This document shows, in pieces, positions 1-7,397 of a stretch of DNA of 12,463 nucleotides. A program made the position numbers and the translations under genes. The notes under the pieces were generated by a model. It was not told the DNA's origin. It searched no databases and saw only the letters and a program-made list of their open reading frames with translations. How positions within the stretch are numbered: position 1 is the first letter of the stretch; every line of letters begins with the position of its first letter. Source of the DNA: Candidatus Bipolaricaulota bacterium. GTDB taxonomy: Bacteria > Bipolaricaulota > Bipolaricaulia > M55B111. The stretch covers positions 1-12,463 of the forward strand of contig JAGXLQ010000022.1 of assembly GCA_018334595.1 (NCBI GenBank), given 5' to 3'.

Positions 1-16
1 TTATTGCTAAACTTGT

Positions 17-2224
17 TTAGAAGATTATCGGATACACCGGGAACAAGGAAGCAAATAGTATCGAAACGACGGACATCAACTTCGCCAGAATATCTAGTGA
101 CGGCCCGACGGTGTCCTTCAGGGGATCGCCGACCGTATCACCGACTACACTGGCATCGTGGGCTTCCGACCCTTTACCGCCGTAGTGTCCCTCTTCTATG
201 TATTTCTTGGCGTTATCAAGGGCGCCGCCCGTATTAGCAGAGTAAATCGCCAGCTGTAGACAGGACAAAAGCGCACCAATAAGGAATCCCGCCAGGGCGA
301 ACTTACCCAGAATGAGACCAACGATGAGCGGCATGATAACAGCAAGTAGAGATGGTACTACCATTCTCTTAAGTCCACCCGTCGAGGTAATCGAAATACA
401 TTTGTTGTACTCGGGTGTCGCTTCTCCTTCCAGTATTCCCGGGATTTCCTTAAACTGTCTCCTTACTTCCTTTACCATCAGTCCGGCGGTATCACTGACT
501 CCCCGTATTAACAGAGATGAGAAGACGTAAGGTACCATTGCTCCGAGAAAGAGGGCGGCAATAACCGAGCCTCCAATCCCCGGACTTGAGGAAATTATCT
601 CGATCGTCGGCACCTTAACTGCCTCAGCGCTGCCAATTGCGGACCACATGTAGGCAGCAATCAACGCCAGGGCGGAAAAGGAAGCCGAGCCTATGGCAAA
701 GCCTTTACCTATTGCGGCAGTTGTGTTTCCAATGGAGTCAAGCTTGTCAGTTCTATCCCGAACCTCTTCTTCCAGACCTGCACCCTCAGCTATACCGCCT
801 GCGTTATCCGCAATCGGACCGTAGGTATCTACCGATACGGTGATTGCCACGAACGAGAGCATGCCGAGTGCGCCAAATGCAACTCCCATCAGACCCGCTA
901 GCCAGTAGGTAATCATTACAGCCAGACCAATTGCGATAGCGGGAATGAACGTGCTAAGCATACCCACGGCCATACCCGATGTCACGCCGACCGCTGTTCC
1001 CGAGTCGTTTTGAGACGCAAGTCTCTGCACGGGACTGTAATCAGCTGACGTGTAGTACTCCGAGACGTAGCCGATGATTATCCCCACAGTAGCTCCAATC
1101 AAGACGGACCAGAAGGGTGCAAAGTTCATCGGTGATAGCCACACTATTATCAGGGTAAATATTGCTGTCAACACGGCAGCGATACGGGTCCCGTTCATCA
1201 GGGTCGCCTGCATGCCTTCTTCCCGTGAGCTCGATCGAATAAAGTATATTCCAACGATGCTGGCGAAGATACCGGAGGCAACTATCAACATAGGAGCAAA
1301 TATTAACCACCAATACTGAGTCGGCGTTACTCCTACAGAGAGACCGAGATCGCCCAGCATCCCGACGAGCGACTCGTTTACTCCGCCGTCAGCTCCCTGG
1401 CCGACGAACAGGTACAAAACGATGATGATTACAGAAATGATTGATCCGATAAAGGATTCGAGGAGGTCTGCTCCCAACCCGCCAACGTCACCGACGTTAT
1501 CCCCGACATTATCGGCTATGGATGCCGGGTTGCGTGGGTCGTCCTCCGGAAGGCCTTGCTCGACCTTACCGACGAGATCCGCTCCCATATCGGCGGCCTT
1601 CGTATAGATACCTCCTCCAACACGGTCAAACAACGCGACCAGTGAAGCACCCATTGAATAAGCGCTTACTATTAGCGCTCCTTTAATAAGGTTAAGGTCT
1701 CTACCGAGGACCTGGCTGATCACGGGTACCGATTTCGTCGTTATCTCAAGAGATGCAGGGTCGAACGCACCCCTGAATATTGCGATCACCAGCGCAAGTC
1801 CCCCCAACGCCAGCCCGGCAACTGCAAGACCCATAACGGATCCACCGGAGATAGCTACGTCAAGGGCCTTTCTAAAGCTGGTTCTCGCCGCGTGCGTGGT
1901 CCTTCCATTGGAGAGAGTAGCTGAGTTCATTCCGATAAAAGCAGCTGTCATCGACAAAACTGCACCGATGAAAAATGCTAAGGCAACCTCCCAATAGAAT
2001 ATTCCCCACAGCAACAACGCAATGAGGAGCATGACGACCGCGAATATCCGTACCTCTTCCCGCATGAAAGTCCAGGCACCTTCCCTGATGAACCTCTGAA
2101 TGTCCTTCATCTTGGAAGTCCCCTGGTCCTGTTTGGCCACGTACCTAACAAGATACCACGCGAGCAGCAGCGCTACCCCCGAGATAATCCCTGGTACCAA
2201 AATTAAGCTAAATATTCCTAACAT
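17..2224 (-). CDS. hppA: K+-dependent-type membrane-bound ion-translocating pyrophosphatase
   Basis: Integral membrane enzyme that couples PPi hydrolysis to H+ or Na+ export. Motifs, numbered from the ATG at 2224: the PPi/Mg site DMGADLVGKVE (212-222), the aspartate ladder D238/D242/D246 in ADNVGDNVGD, D253 and E256 in GADLLES, GPIADNAGG near 469, and VGDTVGDPLKD near 694-704. GNTTAAIGKG (499-508) has Ala503 and Gly506 where K+-independent enzymes carry Lys and Thr, so the K+-dependent class is indicated. The 735-residue protein is full length and is hydrophobic throughout, with many membrane spans. I chose ATG 2224 because AGGAGG lies 7 nt upstream; an in-frame TTG at 2230 is only 1 nt from that SD. 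The gene lies downstream of gltX with its own promoter candidate. I cannot decide between H+ and Na+ from sequence alone. Identity is very secure. Confidence 0.97.
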   Translation of the reverse strand: MLGIFSLILVPGIISGVALLLAWYLVRYVAKQDQGTSKMKDIQRFIREGAWTFMREEVRIFAVVMLLIALLLWGIFYWEVALAFFIGAVLSMTAAFIGMNSATLSNGRTTHAARTSFRKALDVAISGGSVMGLAVAGLALGGLALVIAIFRGAFDPASLEITTKSVPVISQVLGRDLNLIKGALIVSAYSMGASLVALFDRVGGGIYTKAADMGADLVGKVEQGLPEDDPRNPASIADNVGDNVGDVGGLGADLLESFIGSIISVIIIVLYLFVGQGADGGVNESLVGMLGDLGLSVGVTPTQYWWLIFAPMLIVASGIFASIVGIYFIRSSSREEGMQATLMNGTRIAAVLTAIFTLIIVWLSPMNFAPFWSVLIGATVGIIIGYVSEYYTSADYSPVQRLASQNDSGTAVGVTSGMAVGMLSTFIPAIAIGLAVMITYWLAGLMGVAFGALGMLSFVAITVSVDTYGPIADNAGGIAEGAGLEEEVRDRTDKLDSIGNTTAAIGKGFAIGSASFSALALIAAYMWSAIGSAEAVKVPTIEIISSSPGIGGSVIAALFLGAMVPYVFSSLLIRGVSDTAGLMVKEVRRQFKEIPGILEGEATPEYNKCISITSTGGLKRMVVPSLLAVIMPLIVGLILGKFALAGFLIGALLSCLQLAIYSANTGGALDNAKKYIEEGHYGGKGSEAHDASVVGDTVGDPLKDTVGPSLDILAKLMSVVSILFASLFPVYPIIF

Positions 2225-2258
2225 TAACAAACCTCCTAAGCTTTAATGTGGGTTAAGA

Positions 2259-2288
2259 ATTATGTAAATAAGTCCTTACGACGGGCAA
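2259..2288 (-). promoter_or_regulatory. Candidate sigma-70-type promoter of hppA
   Basis: On the minus strand, TTGCCC (2288-2283, 4/6 to TTGACA) and CATAAT (2264-2259, 5/6 to TATAAT) are separated by 18 bp. The expected start near 2252 would give a leader of about 28 nt ending in the AGGAGG site at 2237-2232. The -35 hexamer overlaps one arm of a small inverted repeat, GGGCA/TGCCC (2283-2287 and 2294-2298). This is by-eye matching only. Confidence 0.45.
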
Positions 2289-2319
2289 AACAATGCCCCC
2301 TAGAAACTCACAGTTGCGG

Positions 2320-3747
2320 CTAAAGTACCGAATTTATCCGGGCTACAGTCTTTTCCGGCCCAAGTATACTTATTACTTCTTTTATCTCAGGCCCGGATAA
2401 CCTTCCGGTCACGGCAGCGCGCAACGGTTTATACACTTCCTTATAACCTGTATCGACCTCTTCTTTGGTATCCCTGACGGCTTTCGATACGTCTTCCGGC
2501 TGCAGTACCTCTGTTTCAGAAAACTTTTCCATAATCGCCCGCAGGACTTCTTCTGAATCCTCCCAGGCAAGAACTTCTTCTGCCTCCCCTGTTAATCCCA
2601 CTCCGTCAAAGAAGATAGCCATGTCCTCGTTGTCAACAAGTTCACTTAGCTTGCTAATGGAAGGGCGAACCAGGTCGAGGGCCCTGCGTAAACCCTCAGC
2701 TCCAATTTCCTTCAGGGATGCTTCGTCGACAAAACCCGACTTCTCCAGAAACGGAGAGGCCAGCTCGACAAACCTTTCCAGTTCCACTTCCTTAATATAT
2801 TGACCGTTGAACCAGTCCAACTTGTCCCTGTCGAAGACTTGGGGGCTGTCAACTATATTATCGAGCGAGAACGATTCGATTAACTCCTCCCGCGAGAACA
2901 CTTCCTGCTCGTCCTTAGAAGACCATCCCAGTAGAGCAAGGTGATTGACCATCGCCTCGGGTAAGTAGCCATCCTTCCTGAATTCTCCTACGGAGGTAAC
3001 CCCACTTCTCTTGCTCAGCTTGGTTTTGTCCGGGCCAAGCAACATTGAAAGGTGTCCGAACCTGGGTTTCTCAAAACCCAGAGCGTCGTACAGAAACATC
3101 TGCTTGGCGGTATTAGTTAAGTGGTCCTCGGCGCGAAGTACAAAGCTAATTTCCATAAGGTGATCGTCGAGCACGCAGGCGAAGTTGTAGCTCGGAGTTC
3201 CGTCAGACTTTAAAATAACGAAGTCTCCAGTTGTCAAGCTTTCGAACTCAATTTCGCCCTTGATCTCATCGGGGACCACGGCATGAGGTTGCTGCTCGGG
3301 CAGCTTAAACCTTATGGTGGGTTCCCTCCCCTGGTCACGGTAGTTTTTCTTCTCCTCCTCGGTCAGGTTCCTGCACCTACCATCGTATATCGGAGGGCGC
3401 CCCTCCTCTATTGCCTTTTTTCTCCGCTCCTCTAGTTCATCCTCCCGACAATAGCAATGGTAAGCTTTCCCTTCATGTACCAACTTGCGGGCATACCGCT
3501 CGTATATTTCTAGCCTGTCAGATTGTTTGTAGTACTCATCCCATTTAATCCCAAGCCACTTCAGGTCTTCCTTGATACTAGCCGTATACTCCTCGCTCGA
3601 CCTTTCCAGGTCGGTATCCTCAATTCGGAGGATCAACTTCCCTTCTTTCTTCTTAGCGTACAACCAATTAAATAACGCAGTTCTCGCTCCCCCCACGTGG
3701 AGCCAACCTGTGGGCGAGGGAGCAAAACGAACTCTTTTTGTCTTCAC
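2320..3747 (-). CDS. gltX: Glutamyl-tRNA synthetase
   Basis: Cytoplasmic class I aminoacyl-tRNA synthetase that charges tRNA-Glu (possibly also tRNA-Gln) using ATP, releasing PPi. The class I signature appears as PSPTGWLHVGGART, with HVGG at residues 17-20, and the KMSKS loop as KLSKR at 243-247. The Glu/tRNA-binding segment YNFACVLDDHLMEISFVLRA lies near 187-206, followed by EDHLTNT. A zinc-site pattern C98-x-C100 ... Y121-x3-C125 is present, with Asn127 where E. coli GluRS has a His ligand. At 475 residues it is normal for a bacterial GluRS with its C-terminal anticodon-binding domain. The start is GTG at 3747, with GGAGG about 8 nt upstream, leading directly into the conserved KRVRFAPSPTG. 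It lies between uvrB and hppA on the same strand but has its own good promoter candidate. Discriminating versus non-discriminating specificity is not resolved. Confidence 0.97.
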   Translation of the reverse strand: MKTKRVRFAPSPTGWLHVGGARTALFNWLYAKKKEGKLILRIEDTDLERSSEEYTASIKEDLKWLGIKWDEYYKQSDRLEIYERYARKLVHEGKAYHCYCREDELEERRKKAIEEGRPPIYDGRCRNLTEEEKKNYRDQGREPTIRFKLPEQQPHAVVPDEIKGEIEFESLTTGDFVILKSDGTPSYNFACVLDDHLMEISFVLRAEDHLTNTAKQMFLYDALGFEKPRFGHLSMLLGPDKTKLSKRSGVTSVGEFRKDGYLPEAMVNHLALLGWSSKDEQEVFSREELIESFSLDNIVDSPQVFDRDKLDWFNGQYIKEVELERFVELASPFLEKSGFVDEASLKEIGAEGLRRALDLVRPSISKLSELVDNEDMAIFFDGVGLTGEAEEVLAWEDSEEVLRAIMEKFSETEVLQPEDVSKAVRDTKEEVDTGYKEVYKPLRAAVTGRLSGPEIKEVISILGPEKTVARINSVL

Positions 3748-3803
3748 GGATATTTCCTCCAGCTAAAGTATTTATAAAAGGTAAAGACGAGACCATCTTA
3801 ACT

Positions 3804-3832
3804 ATTATAGAGGTAAACCACGAAAGTGCAAA
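3804..3832 (-). promoter_or_regulatory. Candidate sigma-70-type promoter of gltX
   Basis: On the minus strand, TTTGCA (3832-3827, 4/6) and a perfect TATAAT (3809-3804) are separated by 17 bp. The predicted start near 3797 gives a leader of about 50 nt before the GTG at 3747, which has a GGAGG SD. It lies wholly in the 135-bp gap between uvrB and gltX, so gltX need not depend on read-through from uvrB. Confidence 0.6.
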
Positions 3833-3882
3833 TTACAAAGATACTTTTCTGAATAAGTAGCTCTATATAATGAAGAAGCTAT

Positions 3883-5874
3883 CTAATTAAGACGAACCAG
3901 CTCTGATTTCAACTCCTCTATCTCGTCCCTGTAAGCTGCCGCCTTTTCAAACTCCAGCCTTTCAGCAGCCTCGTTCATGGAGTCTTCTAGTTTCTGCACC
4001 AGGTCGAAGATCTCCTCTTCGCTCATTTCCTCCACTTCACTCTCCTCGTAAACTGGCACCTGTCCTGTAGATTCGGGTTCGAGTAACTGTCCGATATCGG
4101 TAATGTCCTTCTTGATCGTTTCCGGCTCTATCCCGTGTTCTTCGTTGTAGGCATTCTGTATCTCGCGTCTCCGGTTGGTCTCGTCGATCGCCCTCCTCAT
4201 AGAATCAGTGATCCTGTCCGCGTAGAGAATAACCTTGCCGCTTACGTTACGCGCCGCCCTGCCCATCGTTTGGATGAGAGAGGTATCAGACCGGAGGAAA
4301 CCTTCCTTGTCGGCGTCCAATATCGCTACAAGCGAGGTCTCGGGTAAATCCAGCCCCTCCCTTAACAGGTTAATGCCGACAAGGACGTTAAATCTTCCCT
4401 GTCTTAACTCCCGCAGTATCTTCACTCTCTCCAGGGTATCTATTTCCGAATGCAGGTACCTGGCCTTAACCCCTACCTCGAGGAAGTAGTCGGAGAGCTC
4501 CTCGGCCATCTTTTTCGTCAGAGTCGTCACCAGTACCCTTTCGTTCCGACCCGTCACGACGTCTATTTCGTTCAGGAGGTCATCTACCTGATTTTCTATT
4601 GGCCTTACCTCGACCTCGGGGTCGACCAAGCCCGTGGGCCTAATTATCTGTTCGACAATTTGCCCGCTATGCTCGTACTCGTACGGGCCGGGCGTCGCCG
4701 AAGTGTAGATAATCTGGTTTATCCGATCTTCAAACTCGTTAAACTTCAGCGGGCGGTTATCCAGGGCGGAGGGAAGCCGATAACCGTGCTCGACGAGCGT
4801 CTCCTTTCTCGATCTATCGCCGTTATACATCCCCCCTATTTGAGGTATAGTCTGGTGTGATTCGTCGACAATTATCAAAAAATCATCTGGAAAGTAATCG
4901 ATCAAAGTGTAAGGTGGTTCCCCCGGATCTCTATCGGTCAGGTACCGTGAATAATTCTCTATCCCCTTACAGTAACCCAGCTCTTCCATCATCTCCAGGT
5001 CATACTTCGTCCTCTGTTCCAACCTCTGGGCCTCAAGGAGCTTTCCATTTTTTCTGAAGAGTTCATGCCTCTCTTCAAGCTCTTCCTTAATAAGCTCTGC
5101 GGTCTGGTCGAGTTGCCCTCTTGAGGTGATGAAGTGAGTCGCCGGGTAGATTACAATCTTCTCCTTTTCCTTGACCTTTCTACCCGTCAATGAGTCCACC
5201 AGCGTGATCTTGTCAATTACGTCCCCGAAGAATTCTACTCTAATCGTTTCCTCACCGTATATAGGAACTATATCTATGGTATCGCCACGGACCCTGAATG
5301 TGCCCCGGGTGGGGTTGATGTCGTTTCTCGTGTACTGCAAGTCCACCAGATTTTTCAACAAATCGTCCCTGTCCAGCCTGGCCTCCAGGGCAAGCGGGCG
5401 TGCCATATCCTCGTACGTACTCGGCGAACCGAGGCCGTATATACAGGAGACGCTGGCCACAATTATTACATCCTCCCTTTCAAACAGGGCAGATGTGGCC
5501 CGATGTCTCAACCGGTCAATTTCATCATTTATCGAAGAATCTTTTTCAATGTAGGTATCTGTCTCAGGAACGTACGCTTCCGGTTGATAGTAATCGTAGT
5601 ACGAAACGAAGTAGTGGACAGCGTTGTGGGGAAACAGCTCGTTGAACTCGTTCCACAGTTGGGCAGTAAGCGTTTTGTTATGGGCGATTACTAGAGTTGG
5701 CCTCTGGAGGTTCTCAATGACGTTTGCCATAGTAAACGTCTTACCCGTACCGGTGGCCCCCAGGAGGGTTTGGTGCTTGATTCCTGCCTCTACTCCCCTC
5801 GTCAACTGAGAGATGGCCTCCGGCTGGTCACCCTTGGGTTCCTTCTCCGTGTCGAGAATAAAGTTCTTAACCAT
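3883..5874 (-). CDS. uvrB: Excinuclease ABC subunit B (UvrB helicase-like damage-verification protein)
   Basis: UvrB receives damaged DNA from UvrA, verifies the lesion and recruits UvrC for incision. Numbered from the ATG at 5874: Walker A GATGTGKT (39-46), the damage-probing beta-hairpin region SYYDYYQPEAYVP (about 91-103), DEAD-like box DESH (337-340), SAT motif (392-394), Q-x-x-GRAARN motif VI (538-543), and a C-terminal UVR domain of paired charged helices (about 624-660) that contacts UvrC. Length is 663 residues, usual for the family. A TTG at 5883 is also in frame (666 residues), with a weak AGGT 5 nt upstream. I prefer ATG because a -10-like TAAAAT abuts that TTG, and because the N-terminus from ATG (MVKNFILDTEKEPKGDQPEA) fits the family. 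ruvB lies upstream on the same strand; uvrA and uvrC are not in the window. Confidence 0.97.
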   Translation of the reverse strand: MVKNFILDTEKEPKGDQPEAISQLTRGVEAGIKHQTLLGATGTGKTFTMANVIENLQRPTLVIAHNKTLTAQLWNEFNELFPHNAVHYFVSYYDYYQPEAYVPETDTYIEKDSSINDEIDRLRHRATSALFEREDVIIVASVSCIYGLGSPSTYEDMARPLALEARLDRDDLLKNLVDLQYTRNDINPTRGTFRVRGDTIDIVPIYGEETIRVEFFGDVIDKITLVDSLTGRKVKEKEKIVIYPATHFITSRGQLDQTAELIKEELEERHELFRKNGKLLEAQRLEQRTKYDLEMMEELGYCKGIENYSRYLTDRDPGEPPYTLIDYFPDDFLIIVDESHQTIPQIGGMYNGDRSRKETLVEHGYRLPSALDNRPLKFNEFEDRINQIIYTSATPGPYEYEHSGQIVEQIIRPTGLVDPEVEVRPIENQVDDLLNEIDVVTGRNERVLVTTLTKKMAEELSDYFLEVGVKARYLHSEIDTLERVKILRELRQGRFNVLVGINLLREGLDLPETSLVAILDADKEGFLRSDTSLIQTMGRAARNVSGKVILYADRITDSMRRAIDETNRRREIQNAYNEEHGIEPETIKKDITDIGQLLEPESTGQVPVYEESEVEEMSEEEIFDLVQKLEDSMNEAAERLEFEKAAAYRDEIEELKSELVRLN

Positions 5875-5883
5875 AGCGGTCAA

Positions 5884-5912
5884 ATTTTACCTAAAGAGAC
5901 AACTCTTATCAG
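5884..5912 (-). promoter_or_regulatory. Candidate uvrB promoter with near-leaderless spacing
   Basis: On the minus strand, CTGATA (5912-5907, 4/6) and TAAAAT (5889-5884, 5/6) are separated by 17 bp. Only 9 nt separate the -10 from the ATG at 5874, so the transcript would begin within a few bases of the start codon. An inverted repeat, CCGTA-AG-TACGG (5913-5924), directly abuts the -35 and could be an operator. Both elements are by-eye matches. Confidence 0.4.
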
Positions 5913-5924
5913 CCGTAAGTACGG
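5913..5924. repeat. 12-bp dyad next to the uvrB -35 box
   Basis: CCGTA and TACGG form perfect 5-bp arms around a 2-bp centre (AG on the plus strand). The position immediately upstream of the candidate uvrB -35 is typical of repressor or activator sites. It does not match the LexA boxes I know (CTGT-N8-ACAG, GAAC-N4-GTTC), and I saw no second copy in the other promoter regions of the window. Confidence 0.3.
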
Positions 5925-5981
5925 AAAACCGGCGAGGAGGGACAGATGGTTTCTCCCAGGTGTTAAATTGTAAGAAATAAT

Positions 5982-7004
5982 TCAAAACAATCTACTGTCT
6001 TCATACCCCAGGTGTTCAAGGCCCTTTTCCGTTACCTTTCTCCCCTGGCTGGTACGTTCGATGAACCCCTTAGTCAGCAGGTAAGGTTCGTAGACATCGG
6101 ATATCGTGTCCTTTTGTTCGGACAGAGCCGCAGATATGGTGTCGAGCCCAACCGGCCCGCCACCAAACTTCTCAGTAATTGTCTCCAGGATTCTCCTGTC
6201 CAGTTTGTCCAGCCCACTTCCGTCAATACCAAGCATCTCCAGCGCTTCCCTGGCGACCTCCCGATCGATGTAACCGTCCGCCCTCACCTCCGCGTAGTCC
6301 CTTGTCCGCTTTAACAACCGGTTGGCAACCCTCGGTGTCCCCCGTGACCTCCGGGCTATCTCATTGGCACCACCCTTCCCGTCACTAATTTCAACGTTAA
6401 GGAGGTCAGCGCCCCTCAGTACTATTTTCTCAATGGCCGAGACGTCATAAAATTCCAGGTGAAGCACGACTTCAAAACGATCCCTGAGCGGCGATGTAAG
6501 TAAACCCGTCCTCGTAGTTGCGCCGATTAGGGTAAAGGGGGGGACATCCAGCCTGATCGATTGAGCACTGGGTCCCTCGCCGATTACAATATCGATTTTG
6601 AAATCTTCCATTGCCGGATATAAAACCTCTTCGACATTTCTCCTCAACCTGTGTATCTCGTCGATGAAGAGAATATCTCCAGGGGTCAAGTTGCTAACTA
6701 TCGCCGCCAGATCTCCCGGTTTATCTATTGCCGGCCCGGACGTAGTCTTGACGTTTACCCCCATCTCGTGAGCAACGATGTGGGCTAGGGTGGTCTTCCC
6801 CAGTCCTGGCGGGCCGTGGAATAATATGTGGTCAACGGTTCCACCTCGATTTAACGCTGCTTCAAGCAAAATCGAAAGGCGTTGCTTGACGTCTTTCTGG
6901 CCGATGAAGTCATCAAGGCTCTTCGGCCGTAGGTTGTTCAAACCCGTATCGTCTGCTTTCCGTTCCGGGCTTACCGCCCTTTCGTTTTCTTCTTCGAATT
7001 CCAT
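5982..7004 (-). CDS. ruvB: Holliday junction branch-migration ATPase RuvB
   Basis: AAA+ motor that forms hexameric rings on both sides of RuvA at Holliday junctions and drives branch migration in recombinational repair. Walker A is GPPGLGKT (64-71), Walker B DEIH (115-118), sensor 1 GATTR (161-165) and the arginine finger R174 in SPLRDRF. A C-terminal winged helix starts at GGGPVGLDT (281-289) and ends with FIERTSQGRKVT. Length is 340 residues, the family norm. ATG 7004 has no SD: the upstream bases are AT-rich with TACAAT 8 nt before the ATG, suggesting a leaderless message. The first 25 residues are acidic and variable, as usual in this family, so a slightly different start is possible. ruvA and ruvC are absent from the window. 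uvrB follows 107 bp downstream of its stop when uvrB is started at ATG 5874. Confidence 0.97.
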   Translation of the reverse strand: MEFEEENERAVSPERKADDTGLNNLRPKSLDDFIGQKDVKQRLSILLEAALNRGGTVDHILFHGPPGLGKTTLAHIVAHEMGVNVKTTSGPAIDKPGDLAAIVSNLTPGDILFIDEIHRLRRNVEEVLYPAMEDFKIDIVIGEGPSAQSIRLDVPPFTLIGATTRTGLLTSPLRDRFEVVLHLEFYDVSAIEKIVLRGADLLNVEISDGKGGANEIARRSRGTPRVANRLLKRTRDYAEVRADGYIDREVAREALEMLGIDGSGLDKLDRRILETITEKFGGGPVGLDTISAALSEQKDTISDVYEPYLLTKGFIERTSQGRKVTEKGLEHLGYEDSRLF

Positions 7005-7012
7005 AGTAAAAT

Positions 7013-7042
7013 ATTGTAAACGCCAACCCTTACAGGCTGCAA
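7013..7042 (-). promoter_or_regulatory. Candidate leaderless promoter of ruvB
   Basis: On the minus strand, TTGCAG (7042-7037, 3/6) and TACAAT (7018-7013, 5/6) are separated by 18 bp. The -10 ends 8 nt before the ATG at 7004, so transcription should begin at or next to the start codon. No SD-like sequence occurs in the 20 nt before the ATG, which agrees with leaderless initiation. The -35 lies only 11 bp from the -35 of the divergent plus-strand promoter at 7054-7082. Confidence 0.45.
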
Positions 7043-7053
7043 CTAGCTCTATT

Positions 7054-7082
7054 TTGAATTAGTTATTCCTTCTCGATATAAT
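7054..7082 (+). promoter_or_regulatory. Strong candidate promoter of the nrnA leader and operon
   Basis: TTGAAT (7054-7059, 4/6 to TTGACA), a 17-bp spacer and a perfect TATAAT (7077-7082). This is among the best promoter matches in the window. A start near 7089 implies a leader of about 385 nt before nrnA, or a separate small RNA. TATAAT also occurs at 7270-7275 and 7370-7375, but without a convincing -35 at normal spacing. Confidence 0.55.
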
Positions 7083-7348
7083 TGTTATGCTCTAGTCAAA
7101 TCTATTACGCAATTAGTTCGTCAGACAAATAAGCAATTAATAACTGTGGGCAAGAATTGCTGCTCCAAAACTTATTTGAGAATAGTTATCCGGTTACTGA
7201 TGGGTTAGTTTAGCTCGGGTGTAAGGCGTGTTCCGGATAAGAACTGTGGCTTAGACAGGTAAGGCCGAATATAATTCATAGATAAAATACATTTACGCGA
7301 TTTAGGTCCGGGTACATTAGCAAATCTTGCTTGGGTTACCCGGTTGGG

Positions 7349-7366
7349 CTTCACCCACGGGTGAAG
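7349..7366 (+). promoter_or_regulatory. Hairpin that would cover the SD of a short leader peptide
   Basis: CTTCACCC (7349-7356) and GGGTGAAG (7359-7366) are perfectly complementary; as RNA this gives a 7-bp stem with a CACG loop. The right arm overlaps AAGGA (7364-7368), the SD of the small frame at 7377. There is no U-tract directly after it, so it is not an ordinary intrinsic terminator. Confidence 0.4.
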
Positions 7367-7376
7367 GAATATAATC

Positions 7377-7397
7377 ATGACGTCTAACAAAAGTTAA
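7377..7397 (+). CDS. Possible six-codon leader peptide MTSNKS
   Basis: ATG ACG TCT AAC AAA AGT TAA, with AAGGA (7364-7368) 8 nt upstream, which is ideal spacing. It is far too short for a protein function, but its position fits a regulatory leader peptide: its SD lies in the hairpin just upstream, and its last codons fall in the left arm of a weak hairpin (7386-7414) followed by TTTT. The residues suggest no obvious amino-acid sensor. The assignment is speculative and rests on the SD and the surrounding pairings. Confidence 0.25.
   Translation: MTSNKS

Noticed and set aside
4450..4860. 136-codon plus-strand frame opposite uvrB
   Set aside because: It is the complement of conserved UvrB coding sequence and has no SD or known motif.
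7230..7244. GTTC-N7-GAAC palindrome as a LexA/SOS box
   Set aside because: The arm order and spacing do not match GAAC-N4-GTTC or the direct GTTC-N7-GTTC type. It is over 220 bp from ruvB and more likely a leader hairpin.
7204..7270. tRNA-Ile-like stretch: TAGCTC, then a GTTC/GAAC stem with a 7-nt loop CGGATAA containing GAT at the anticodon place
   Set aside because: The residue before the would-be anticodon is G rather than the invariant U33, no T-loop (TTCGA-type) follows, and no 7-bp acceptor stem can be formed. It is at best a decayed or chance likeness.
7205..7390. Minus-strand 61-codon frame in the intergenic region
   Set aside because: It starts at TTG without an SD, has no recognisable domain, and lies opposite perfect hairpin repeats and the plus-strand leader.
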